Position numbers and translations under genes: made by a program. This document shows, piece after piece, positions 8,275-16,268 of a stretch of DNA of 48,794 nt. The DNA is from Anabaena sp. CRKS33 (GTDB lineage: Bacteria; Cyanobacteriota; Cyanobacteriia; Cyanobacteriales; Nostocaceae). Every line of letters starts with the position of its first letter. Position 1 is the stretch's first letter. Where the stretch lies: NCBI GenBank assembly GCA_001672075.1, contig LJOT01000003.1:1-48794 (forward strand), given 5' to 3'. Under the pieces are notes generated by a model that was given only the letters and a program-made list of their open reading frames with translations, was not told the DNA's origin and did no database searches.

Positions 8275-9108
8275 CTAATCCTCAAACCAACTAGCACGCC
8301 AAGCAGCTTCAGCTTCAGCAATCTTCAGTTCTTTTTGTCTTTTTTGATACTCACGTCCTAATTTACTCAGTTGCATTAAAATATTACGAATTCCTTTCCG
8401 ATCTGTCAATAGTGTCACATCAGCAAATTCTATTTCTTCCAGTCGCAAGTGAATAGCCATAATCTGAGTGATAGAATCTTCCGCATCTTCCTGATCACTA
8501 ATTTCTATAACTAAGTTTAATATATTGGGAAAGCTGGGCATCATATCACTAGAAGATTCTGAAGCAGTAGTTGCAGCGGCTAAAATCGCTTCTGGTAGTT
8601 TTTTGGGTAAAACCCCTGTTTTTTGGATGAGAATATTAGCCCTTTGGGAGACTTTTTTTAAAGTTTCTTCAATTCCTTCTTCTACATCTTGTTGCCATTG
8701 TACCAGTTCTATAGGATTAGAAGGATCTAAAGCTTGGGGCTGTTGTTGATTTTCTTCTTGTTCGTTCTTTTCTTCTTGTTCGTCTTCTTCGTCTGTTTCT
8801 AAAATTACTTCTGTTTGGGTAACTTCTGGAGGCTGAATATAACTAATTAATTCCTGGGCAGCTTGTTGACTTAATTGACGAATACCTTGTTGTAATTTTT
8901 GCCGTTGAGTCAGTGATAAGTTAAGAAATTGATCGGGATATCCTTGGGTACACAAGTAATAACTGGCTAAAATCAATTGTTTTTGTAAAGCCAGCCCCAA
9001 AGTATCTATATATCTAGCATAAGCTAAATTGAGTTGTTGAGCGATCGCTCTGGTCGCCTCTTTTAATGCAATAATGTCTTTTTCTATCCGTTCAATTGCT
9101 CTCGCCAT
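8275..9108 (-). CDS. Conserved cyanobacterial protein of unknown function, helical with acidic linker
   Basis: A soluble protein of 277 residues from the ATG at 9108 (reading MARAIERIEKDI, which fits homologues I recall in Nostocales). An upstream TTG at 9159 would add 17 residues but is less likely. The N-terminal ~100 residues are strongly helical and contain LILASYYLCTQGYP. A glutamate- and glutamine-rich linker follows (EEDEQEEKNEQEE), then a C-terminal part with VIEISDQEDAEDS and a coiled-coil end (LGREYQKRQKELKIAEAEAAWRA is the approximate region). There is no signal peptide or membrane segment. recG lies 137 bp downstream on the same strand. No function is recognised. Confidence 0.75.
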   Translation of the reverse strand: MARAIERIEKDIIALKEATRAIAQQLNLAYARYIDTLGLALQKQLILASYYLCTQGYPDQFLNLSLTQRQKLQQGIRQLSQQAAQELISYIQPPEVTQTEVILETDEEDEQEEKNEQEENQQQPQALDPSNPIELVQWQQDVEEGIEETLKKVSQRANILIQKTGVLPKKLPEAILAAATTASESSSDMMPSFPNILNLVIEISDQEDAEDSITQIMAIHLRLEEIEFADVTLLTDRKGIRNILMQLSKLGREYQKRQKELKIAEAEAAWRASWFED

Positions 9109-9220
9109 AATTTTAGACTGGTAATAGTCTTTTCTGTGTTGTCCATTGTCAATGATCAATCAATTGCCCCTGACTACAAATATAGGTACTTCTGAGAAAA
9201 TAATCATCATTTAATAAAAT

Positions 9221-9248
9221 ACAGGCCACGTAGAACACGCTGGCCTGT
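9221..9248 (-). terminator. Terminator of the rpsB-tsf operon
   Basis: Eight-base perfect arms ACAGGCCA (9221-9228) and TGGCCTGT (9241-9248), with two further pairs possible in the loop. Read in the minus direction it lies about 100 bases after the tsf stop and is followed by ATTTTATT, fitting an intrinsic terminator. Confidence 0.75.
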
Positions 9249-9345
9249 AAATAGAAATAGTCATGAGTCAGAACTAAAAGTCTATCATCAACAGCAATCC
9301 ATTAAGTATATCTTCTTAACAACTGACCACTGACCAATGATGAAA

Positions 9346-10290
9346 TTACTTAGCACCCATTTGGGCAGCAACTTCCTCAGCAAAGCTAATTTCTTTCTTT
9401 TCGATGCCTTCACCGAGTACATAGCGAACAAAGCGACCGACTTGAACTTCTTCGCCAATTTTAGATTTTACTTGCTTGACTAAGTCTTCTACCAAAATAC
9501 TCTGATCACGAATATAAGGTTGATCTAGTAAAGTCATTTCTTTCAGGCGCTTTTCAATTCTACCTTGAACAATCTTTTCCCTAATGTTCTCTGGTTTGTT
9601 AGCCAAGTCGTCCTTACCCATTTCGATGTCTTTTTCTTTTTGGACAAGTTCGGCAGGAATTTTGTCCACGCTTACATATTCCACATTGGGACAAGCGGCA
9701 ACTTGCATGGCAGCATTTTTGGCCAAGCCTTGGAATTCTTCATTAGCAACTGCTGAAGCAGTTTCAGCGGTTAATTCCAACAATACACCAACACGACCAC
9801 CAGTGTGAATGTAGCTGTCTGCTACTCCTGGTGTGCCATTAGCAAGAGAGAAATTAACAAACCGCCGCACTTGAATATTTTCCCCAAGGGTAGCAATTGT
9901 TTCTTTGATAAATTCCTCAACAGTAACGCTGGGATTTTTAATATAAGGTTGAGCCAATAAAGACTCAATACTATTGGCAGTGGCAGCTTGTTGAGCCAAG
10001 TTCTTCACTAGGGCTTTAAAAGCCTCATTCCGGGCAACAAAGTCCGTTTGACAGTTTACCTCTATGAGTACACCTACCTGACCACCAGGCTGAATATAGG
10101 TGTCTACCAGACCTTCTGCGGCAATACGATCACTACCTTTGTCGGCCTTAGCAATACCTTTTTGCCGTAGCCAGGTTGTGGCAGCCTCGATATTACCATC
10201 ATTTTCCTTCAGCGCCTTTTTGCAGTCCATCATGCCAGCACCGGTTTTTTGGCGTAGCTCTTGGACGAGTTTTGCAGATATTTCCGCCAT
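9346..10290 (-). CDS. tsf: Translation elongation factor Ts
   Basis: EF-Ts is the nucleotide-exchange factor that releases GDP from EF-Tu. The N-terminal UBA-like domain with the signature [16 protein letters not shown] (~residues 11-26) and the core with [10 protein letters not shown] (the Phe that reaches into EF-Tu) are intact. The core subdomains are repeated, with QPYIKNPSV and QPYIRDQSI marking the two copies, and the C-terminus ends with [10 protein letters not shown]. The length of 314 residues fits cyanobacterial EF-Ts. It lies 98 bp after rpsB in the usual order, separated by a strong hairpin. Confidence 0.98.
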   Translation of the reverse strand: MAEISAKLVQELRQKTGAGMMDCKKALKENDGNIEAATTWLRQKGIAKADKGSDRIAAEGLVDTYIQPGGQVGVLIEVNCQTDFVARNEAFKALVKNLAQQAATANSIESLLAQPYIKNPSVTVEEFIKETIATLGENIQVRRFVNFSLANGTPGVADSYIHTGGRVGVLLELTAETASAVANEEFQGLAKNAAMQVAACPNVEYVSVDKIPAELVQKEKDIEMGKDDLANKPENIREKIVQGRIEKRLKEMTLLDQPYIRDQSILVEDLVKQVKSKIGEEVQVGRFVRYVLGEGIEKKEISFAEEVAAQMGAK

Positions 10291-10331
10291 GTTGCCTCAA
10301 TTCCTAACTTGACAGATACAAATATTAATTA

Positions 10332-10366
10332 AGATTCTAAGATGATCAGGACTCATCTTAGAATCT
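10332..10366 (-). promoter_or_regulatory. Intercistronic hairpin between rpsB and tsf
   Basis: Fourteen-base perfect arms AGATTCTAAGATGA (10332-10345) and TCATCTTAGAATCT (10353-10366) enclose a seven-base loop. A competing pairing between AATCAGGA-type and TCCTGATC segments around it is also possible. There is no clean T tract on the tsf side, so partial attenuation or RNA processing between the two cistrons is more likely than full termination. Confidence 0.6.
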
Positions 10367-10388
10367 TTAAATCCTGATTTACAGATGT

Positions 10389-11162
10389 TTATTCTTCGTC
10401 TGATGAATCAGTGACATCACTTTCGTCGTATTCGTCAGTGTAATCTTCGTAATCTTCGTAATCTTCTTCTACTTCTAGCTGACCGTGACGACCTTCATAA
10501 ATAGCATCTGCTAATTTACCAACAATTAGTTTAATGGATCTAATTGCGTCATCATTGGCTGGGATAGGAATATCCACAACGTCTGGGTCACAGTTTGTAT
10601 CCAACATGGACACAATGGGAATACCCAATTTTTCGCATTCTTGAACTGCGTTATATTCCCGTTTTTGGTCAACAATGATCACAATATCCGGGACTTTCCG
10701 CATATTCTTAATACCGCCCAGGTATTTTTGTAGCTTCGTCATTTCCCGACGCAGCATGGAAGCTTCCTTCTTGGGTAATAAATCCAGGGCACCGGTTTCT
10801 TCTCTCCGTTCTAAATCTTTGAGACGTTCTGCTCTGGTTTTAATTGTTGCCCAATTCGTCAGCATTCCCCCCAACCAACGTTGGTTAATATAGTGAGAAC
10901 CACAACGCAGAGCCTCTTGAGCAATAATTCCCGCTGCTTGGCGCTTAGTTCCCACAAACAGGAATTTTTTACCTTGCTCTGATTGAGTCCGCATATAATT
11001 ATAGGCATTATCCATCAACTGGGCTGTTTGCACCAAGTCTATGATATGTACACCATTGCGTGAGGTGTAGATATAAGGAGCCATTTTTGGGTTCCAGCGT
11101 CGGGTTTGATGACCGAAGTGAACACCAGACTCCATCAATTGAGCCAAGGAAACTACTGGCAT
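10389..11162 (-). CDS. rpsB: 30S ribosomal protein uS2
   Basis: Ribosomal protein S2 of the small subunit. The N-terminal signature [19 protein letters not shown], the [12 protein letters not shown] segment and the PDIVIIVD core motif are intact, as is [13 protein letters not shown] near the C-terminus. The end is unusual only in its acidic tail (about residues 227-257), rich in E-D-Y-E-D-Y repeats, which is encoded by a nine-base tandem repeat; acidic S2 tails occur in cyanobacteria. An AGGAGT ribosome binding site lies before the ATG at 11162. It heads the rpsB-tsf operon. Confidence 0.98.
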   Translation of the reverse strand: MPVVSLAQLMESGVHFGHQTRRWNPKMAPYIYTSRNGVHIIDLVQTAQLMDNAYNYMRTQSEQGKKFLFVGTKRQAAGIIAQEALRCGSHYINQRWLGGMLTNWATIKTRAERLKDLERREETGALDLLPKKEASMLRREMTKLQKYLGGIKNMRKVPDIVIIVDQKREYNAVQECEKLGIPIVSMLDTNCDPDVVDIPIPANDDAIRSIKLIVGKLADAIYEGRHGQLEVEEDYEDYEDYTDEYDESDVTDSSDEE

Positions 11163-11176
11163 ATTTTGTTACTCCT

Positions 11177-11230
11177 ATTCGGGTTAAACCTCCACCCAGG
11201 TGCATTTCTCAAATTCAGAAACACCCGAAT
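11177..11230 (-). promoter_or_regulatory. Candidate rpsB leader structure
   Basis: In the mRNA an eight-base stem is formed by ATTCGGGT and ACCCGAAT (arms at 11223-11230 and 11177-11184). The 3' arm ends directly before the AGGAG ribosome binding site. Inside are further C-rich and G-rich segments (CACCTGGGTGG). Many ribosomal protein operons are autoregulated through such leaders; here this is inference from position only. Confidence 0.4.
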
Positions 11231-11398
11231 TCCTGGATGTGCGGAATTTTTGACAACTGTACTAGGGTAACACAAATATATTCACTTTGCCACTGAATCT
11301 AGATTTTTTTGTGAAGGTTAAGAATTTTATTAGTTGTCACACAGCTTTATTTACTAGTTACCAGACTTTGAGGCTCTGCCTCCTATAGAGAAGTATTA

Positions 11399-11487
11399 AG
11401 CTGTACTGCATTTAATTTGTATAATGAAAGCGGGCAGGATGCTCGCACCACAAGATTTAGCCATATTAGGATTGTACAATTTAGCTG
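11399..11487. repeat. Dispersed repeat copy A (GCGGGCA hairpin family)
   Basis: About 89 bp from AGCTGTACTG to GTACAATTTAGCTG. It contains a conserved ATTTAATTTGTATAAT tract followed by a hairpin of the form GCGGGCA-GGA-TGCTCGC and then ACCACAAGAT. Two further copies occur at 44439 and 45434. It lies between the divergent rpsB and ddl genes. Confidence 0.8.
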
Positions 11488-11508
11488 GGTTTCCCCTACT
11501 TAGGAGAG

Positions 11509-11537
11509 TTGACAATTGATTTAAAATATGTTATCAT
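11509..11537 (+). promoter_or_regulatory. Probable sigma-70 promoter of ddl
   Basis: TTGACA (11509-11514), a 17-base spacer, and TATCAT (11532-11537) make a near-consensus housekeeping promoter. Transcription would start near 11544, giving a leader of about 100 nt before the ddl ATG. Confidence 0.65.
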
Positions 11538-11646
11538 GAGTACGACGAGGAAGAACTATTTATAATAAATAATATAGATCAGGTAGAGATCCATTGCTCT
11601 TCTTTGGTAATAATGGAAATTGCGGGTTTTGGAGATATATAAGAAA

Positions 11647-12708
11647 ATGAATAAGCTACGGGTGGGTTTGCTATTTGGTGGACGTTCCGGGGAACATGAA
11701 GTTTCAATAATTTCTGCAAGGGCGATCGCTCAAGGTCTAAAATTAGAAGAAAATGCTAATAAATACGAAATTTTGCCTTTTTATATCCAAAAAGATGGAG
11801 TTTGGCAATCTGGAGTGATCGCGCAACAAGTTCTAGAATCTGGTATTCCCCAAGAAATCCTCTCTACAACCCCTAATTTATGGCAATTCCCACCCGAAAC
11901 CGCACAAGTTGAGCTTTGGTTTCCCATTCTTCACGGTCCAAATGGAGAAGACGGGACAATACAGGGTTTATTAACTTTAACACAAGTTCCCTTTGTCGGT
12001 TCTGGGGTATTGGGTTCAGCAACGGGAATGGATAAAATTGCCATGAAAATGGCCTTCGCGCAAGCGGGATTACCTCAAGTCAAATATAAAACTGTCACAA
12101 GAGCGGAAATTTGGTCAAATCCTTGTGTATTTCCGAAATTATGTGATGAAATTGAGGCCGCATTGGGCTATCCTTGTTTTGTCAAACCTGCTAATCTAGG
12201 TTCATCAGTGGGAATTGCTAAAGTGCGATCGCGTCAAGAATTAGAGGTAGCATTAGATAATGCTGCTACCTATGATAGACGCATTATCGTCGAAGCTGGA
12301 GTTGTCGCTAGAGAGGTTGAATGTGCCGTTTTAGGTAATGATCACCCGAAAGCGTCAGTCATCGGTGAAATTACTTTTAATAGTGATTTTTACGACTACG
12401 AAACTAAATATACACCTGGTAAAGCGGATTTATTCATTCCCGCAAATTTACCAGAGTTAGTAGCACAGCAAATTCAAGAAATGGCCTTACAAGCTTTTGC
12501 TGCTGTTGATGCTGCTGGTTTATCTAGAGTAGACTTTTTCTATGTGGAAACTACGGGAGAAATTTTCATCAATGAAATTAATACCTTACCAGGGTTTACC
12601 TCCACAAGTATGTATCCCCAACTCTGGGCTAATACTGGTATACCATTTGCCCAATTAGTAGATAAGTTGATTCAACTAGCAATTGAAAGACATTCTCCAG
12701 TTAATTAA
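11647..12708 (+). CDS. ddl: D-alanine--D-alanine ligase
   Basis: This cytoplasmic ATP-grasp enzyme joins two D-alanines for peptidoglycan precursor synthesis. Visible are [13 protein letters not shown] (~7-19), the substrate loop [12 protein letters not shown] (~96-107), the ATP-grasp [11 protein letters not shown], and the metal and phosphate site NEINTLPGF (~309-317). From the ATG at 11647 it is 353 residues, normal for DdlA-type enzymes. An in-frame TTG at 11620 would add nine residues; the ATG is preferred because GGAG (11631-11634) sits 12 bases before it and [10 protein letters not shown] then lies at the terminus. A short hypothetical membrane protein gene follows on the same strand. 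Confidence 0.95.
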   Translation: MNKLRVGLLFGGRSGEHEVSIISARAIAQGLKLEENANKYEILPFYIQKDGVWQSGVIAQQVLESGIPQEILSTTPNLWQFPPETAQVELWFPILHGPNGEDGTIQGLLTLTQVPFVGSGVLGSATGMDKIAMKMAFAQAGLPQVKYKTVTRAEIWSNPCVFPKLCDEIEAALGYPCFVKPANLGSSVGIAKVRSRQELEVALDNAATYDRRIIVEAGVVAREVECAVLGNDHPKASVIGEITFNSDFYDYETKYTPGKADLFIPANLPELVAQQIQEMALQAFAAVDAAGLSRVDFFYVETTGEIFINEINTLPGFTSTSMYPQLWANTGIPFAQLVDKLIQLAIERHSPVN

Positions 12709-12718
12709 CAAAGACTAG

Positions 12719-12749
12719 CAAGGGGAAATATTTATTTATTTTTCCCTTG
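12719..12749 (+). terminator. Hairpin after ddl
   Basis: Arms CAAGGGGAAA (12719-12728) and TTTTCCCTTG (12740-12749), with one G-T wobble, enclose an 11-base AT loop, starting 11 bases after the ddl stop. It could terminate ddl or stabilise its 3' end; the following T tract is weak. Confidence 0.5.
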
Positions 12750-12815
12750 TCTTAACTATGACTTGTGTAATTAAGATGAAGGTGAAATTGATAGATAAAA
12801 ACTATAGGAAATATA

Positions 12816-13193
12816 GTGATAAAATACCCTTGGATCTGGTTCTTTAGCTTATTTCTCATTCCTATAGGAATGACAATTTTTGCCTATCAGCAATTGAGTT
12901 ATGTTGGCTATGTGCCACAGAAAGCACAAGAAGAAGCCCCATTTTTATCTATTCAGAAATCCCCTATTGCCACATTTTCCGATTCTAGTAATTCTATCCC
13001 ACCATGGTTGGTAATAGCGATCGCTGTTTGTTGTGCTACGGGTTCTTTTGTAATTTTTTACTCACTTCAAACTTCAATAGAGACACAAAAAACCACTCAA
13101 CGCACCCGCAACAGTCAAAAATTGTCCCCTCAAAAACGTCATAAATCCAGAAATTCCTCCTCTTCATCATCTGACAGCAAAAATCCGCTATAA
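12816..13193 (+). CDS. Small membrane protein of unknown function, two transmembrane segments
   Basis: GTG start at 12816 with AGGA six bases upstream. The 125-residue product begins with a hydrophobic helix (WIWFFSLFLIPIGMTIFAY, ~6-24), followed by a ~35-residue polar stretch, a second hydrophobic helix (PWLVIAIAVCCATGSFVIFY, ~63-82), and a basic, serine-rich tail (KRHKSRNSSSSSSDS). By the positive-inside rule the tail should be cytoplasmic. It follows ddl on the same strand, separated by a hairpin. From memory ddl is often close to cell-division genes in filamentous cyanobacteria, so an envelope-related role is possible, but no family was recognised. Confidence 0.65.
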   Translation: MIKYPWIWFFSLFLIPIGMTIFAYQQLSYVGYVPQKAQEEAPFLSIQKSPIATFSDSSNSIPPWLVIAIAVCCATGSFVIFYSLQTSIETQKTTQRTRNSQKLSPQKRHKSRNSSSSSSDSKNPL

Positions 13194-13611
13194 TTTTTTT
13201 TGCCACCTGAGAAAATCCCATACCCCCATTAACTTGTTGAATATATGTCAACACACCGCTGAAAACTTGAAAATATAAGACTTTTGAGAAAGTGCCAACT
13301 TGGCAACCAAGTTTTAATCATATAAGTTACATTGATTCCAGATAAAGAAATTCAATATTGTAGTTATTCAATGCTACTAAATATTGATTTTTTTATAGAA
13401 AACCATAGTTTATGGTAACATCTTCTAGCATAAATAACAATGATTTGTAGATAATTAATTTGGCATTTATTGACTCAAAAATAATAATAATCAGGTTTAA
13501 CATTTACTGCAATGGGAATCTAATCACCCCCTATAAACACTGTCTTTATTATATCAACCCCCGTAAATAACTGGCAGTATTTATATTCCTGAACGCTACA
13601 GCAGTAAATGT

Positions 13612-13660
13612 AGAGTGGGAGATTTTAGGCTTTTGGTATGCCTCTTCCCACTCTCTTTTT
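13612..13660 (+). terminator. Strong intrinsic terminator with no obvious parent gene (possible sRNA 3' end)
   Basis: Nine-base arms AGAGTGGGA (13612-13620) and TCCCACTCT (13646-13654), with an inner AGGC/GCCT pairing, are followed directly by CTTTTTATTT. The nearest plus-strand gene ends 419 bases upstream, so the terminator probably ends an unannotated transcript starting somewhere in 13460-13600. The 13194-13838 gap otherwise holds AT-rich sequence, a short TAGTGAT tandem repeat near 13666-13680 and a partial MITE; no protein-coding gene was seen. Confidence 0.7.
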
Positions 13661-13734
13661 ATTTATAGTGATTAGTGATTACTGGACTTTAGACTAAAAA
13701 CCCACATTCCACACTTCACAATGTAGTATGAGCC

Positions 13735-13785
13735 TTTGATTTTACGTTTCTTTACAGAGTTTGGTTTTATTGTGTTAACCTACTT
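13735..13785. repeat. Partial copy of the 105-109 bp MITE family
   Basis: The segment TTTACGTTTCTTTAC followed by TTTGGTTTTATTGTGTTAACCTACTT (positions 13741-13785) matches one end of the element complete at 42740-42844. The other end is missing, so this is a decayed or truncated copy. Confidence 0.6.
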
Positions 13786-13838
13786 ATAAAAAATAAAATT
13801 AAGGGATTGATTATTTCACGTATTTTCCTCTACTACCG

Positions 13839-14966
13839 CTACTTGTTGAGCCAATGCGTGTTACTGTAAAATTTTAGATATTGATCTGCTATATCCAATT
13901 TAGAAAAATGAAAATTATCAGTAGTTCTATTTAAAGGCTGTTCTAAGGTAGAAATAATGGTTTGTGAGAGATTTTCAACAGCATTACCTTGAAGATCAAA
14001 ATAACAACAATTAAAACCACCAATTTCTCTAAATATGGGAATATCAGAACAAACTACCTGACAAGAAAAGTATAGAGCTTCCGCTAAAGGCAAACAAAAT
14101 CCTTCCTGAGATGAAGCGGCAATAAAAAGTTGACATTTTTGATACAACCAACATAATTCGTTATCTTTAATTGCATGAATAAATATCACCTGATCTTGAA
14201 GAGAGAGATCATGAATTAGCTTGAAAAACCTCTCTGTTTCTGGTCCTGTATTACCAACAATAATTAGTTTAGTATCATTTTTTAGAGATTCATTATTATG
14301 CAAAAAATAAAAAGCTTGAATTAACAAATCTATGTTTTTGTTTTTTCGGTGTTGTGCAACACATAACAAAAAAGAATCATTATTACTAATATCTAAAGTA
14401 GGAGGTGATTCAGCAATAACAGCACTAAAATCTACATAATTATAAATAACACTGACGGCTTTAATTAATTGAATATTTGGAAAGCATGATTTAAGACTGC
14501 TGAGTGTGGATTTAGAAACACAGGTAAGACGATCACTACTTTCTATACATTGTTTAAAAAAAAACCGATTAAAGATAACATTTGGATATCCAAAAACCTC
14601 TGGTTTTTCATAAGGATACAAATCGTGTATTGTCGCAACAACAGGACAAGAAAAAAGTGGACGTATAAAAGGAAATGGGAATGGTAAATGAACAATATCA
14701 GGACTAAAATGTTTTGCTAATTTTGGTAAACCAAATAAAAACCAGATATTTCTTGCCAATGAACTATTTTGAATCTCTATACTAATTAACTGAATTTTGT
14801 GGGAATTAAAGAATAGTTCAAAGTAATCTTTTTGCCATACTCCGACAATTAAGGTCACTTTCTTAACCTCTGGAGTATCAGCCAGACATTGAGCCAGATT
14901 TGCAGCGTATCGGCAAACACCTGTTGGTTTTGTAGGCCTATGTAAAGCGGGAATTAGTATGTGCAT
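13839..14966 (-). CDS. Glycosyltransferase family 4 (GT-B fold)
   Basis: A 375-residue cytoplasmic or membrane-associated GT-B glycosyltransferase, probably adding one sugar to the lipid-linked repeat. The N-terminal acceptor domain begins ILIPALHRPTKPTGVCRY, with the glycine-containing loop typical of the family; IVHLPFPFPF and ATIHDLYPYE follow. The C-terminal donor domain shows VAQHRKNKNIDLLIQAF and the EGFCLPLAEAL (E-x7-E) nucleotide-sugar site near residues 283-293. Sugar specificity cannot be read from sequence. It is the last gene of the long minus-strand polysaccharide cluster, 39 bp after its neighbour. Confidence 0.85.
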   Translation of the reverse strand: MHILIPALHRPTKPTGVCRYAANLAQCLADTPEVKKVTLIVGVWQKDYFELFFNSHKIQLISIEIQNSSLARNIWFLFGLPKLAKHFSPDIVHLPFPFPFIRPLFSCPVVATIHDLYPYEKPEVFGYPNVIFNRFFFKQCIESSDRLTCVSKSTLSSLKSCFPNIQLIKAVSVIYNYVDFSAVIAESPPTLDISNNDSFLLCVAQHRKNKNIDLLIQAFYFLHNNESLKNDTKLIIVGNTGPETERFFKLIHDLSLQDQVIFIHAIKDNELCWLYQKCQLFIAASSQEGFCLPLAEALYFSCQVVCSDIPIFREIGGFNCCYFDLQGNAVENLSQTIISTLEQPLNRTTDNFHFSKLDIADQYLKFYSNTHWLNK

Positions 14967-15005
14967 ATTCTCAAAGTCTGAAAAATTAATTAGTTAAAAG
15001 TAGTT

Positions 15006-16268
15006 TCAAAAAACTTGAGATCCAAGGTCAGTTTCCGAAACTTTTCTGGTGACAACTTCTAAATAAAGTTTGTTTAAACGCTCTCCGACAACTTGCCAAC
15101 TGTAGTTTTCACTTATTAGCTTCCGGCCAGCCTGACCCATACTAACCATGAGTTCTGGATTTTGAACTAAATAAATCATTGCGGCCGCTAAGTCACGGAC
15201 AGTTTGATATGGTTCATCAGCAGCAATCTTAAAGCCAGTTTCCTCAGTAACTTGAACAGCAGGTCCGCCTAAATCTAGACAGATAACGGGACGACCCGCT
15301 GCCATTGCTTCCATACACACCCACCCGCCAGAATCATGTAAGCTGGGATGAACTAGCAGATGACAGTTCTTTAACAAATCTAAAGCCTTTTCACGGGGCA
15401 ATCTACCCCAAAATTTCACTTTTTTAGCAATTCCTAAATCTGATGCTAAAGTTTGCAGTTGATGCCATTCTGGTCCATCTCCCACAATCCAGTATTCTGT
15501 ATTTAGTAGATTTGCTTGAGCAAAGGCACGTAGTCCCAGATGAAACCCTTTCCAGTGTAACAGTCTACCCATACTGATAAATTTCACTATTGGCTCATTA
15601 GGGATTTCATATTGATTTAAATGCTCTATGTCTGCCGCTGATAACCCTGATTCCGGCAAAATCTGCATATACTTCACACCCATTTTATAGAGGCGCTGGG
15701 CTGTATCCTTAGTTGTAGCTCGGACTACAGCACTTCTTTGAGCAGTAAGACGGACAAACGGGTCTTGCTCTCCCAGCCAGCGAGCGCCGCTACGGGCAAT
15801 TTCGTAAATTTTGCCATTTAAGCTAAAATCCTGCCAAAAGCTCGCTGGTGCTGATTCTCCACCACCTACAGGACCCCAAACCAGGGGAATGGGTAGCAGT
15901 GACAGGAAACAAGGACTGGAATATTTTACAAAGGTGACATGGTGGATCAAGTCAAAGCCAATTTTCTGATGTAAGTCACGGGCGACAAAATATGCCTGAA
16001 TTTGCCAGAGGTAATAGTGAAACTGCATTCCCCCAGACTGTCCCCAGCGTCTACTATCCTGCCAAAACGGGAGAGTAAAGTAAACAAAGTGAAGATTGGG
16101 AATGGGGTGGCGTGCCAATTCTGCGTTAATAATATCCTGACTCTCATCGGGTCGAGTAAGTACCCAGACTTCATGATATTTGGCAACTTCGCGGGCAATA
16201 TTCCAACCCACACCAGGCTCAGAACCCATACCTGGTTCGCAGGAGTAAGCAGAGATTAAAATCTTCAT
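15006..16268 (-). CDS. Glycosyltransferase family 4 (GT-B fold)
   Basis: The product begins MKILISAYSCEPGMGSEPG, a common opening of GT4 enzymes in which the SEPG loop contacts the donor. WGPVGGGESAP, SMGRLLHWKGFHLGLRAF and the donor site SGGWVCMEAMAAGRP (E-x7-E-like, ~310-324) follow. I place the start at the ATG 16266-16268 because it overlaps the TGA of the preceding gene (ATGA) and gives a normal family N-terminus. The frame stays open upstream to 16358, but that extension only translates a heptamer repeat and the neighbour's 3' end. The ATGA overlap implies translational coupling. Length is 420 residues. Confidence 0.85.
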   Translation of the reverse strand: MKILISAYSCEPGMGSEPGVGWNIAREVAKYHEVWVLTRPDESQDIINAELARHPIPNLHFVYFTLPFWQDSRRWGQSGGMQFHYYLWQIQAYFVARDLHQKIGFDLIHHVTFVKYSSPCFLSLLPIPLVWGPVGGGESAPASFWQDFSLNGKIYEIARSGARWLGEQDPFVRLTAQRSAVVRATTKDTAQRLYKMGVKYMQILPESGLSAADIEHLNQYEIPNEPIVKFISMGRLLHWKGFHLGLRAFAQANLLNTEYWIVGDGPEWHQLQTLASDLGIAKKVKFWGRLPREKALDLLKNCHLLVHPSLHDSGGWVCMEAMAAGRPVICLDLGGPAVQVTEETGFKIAADEPYQTVRDLAAAMIYLVQNPELMVSMGQAGRKLISENYSWQVVGERLNKLYLEVVTRKVSETDLGSQVF

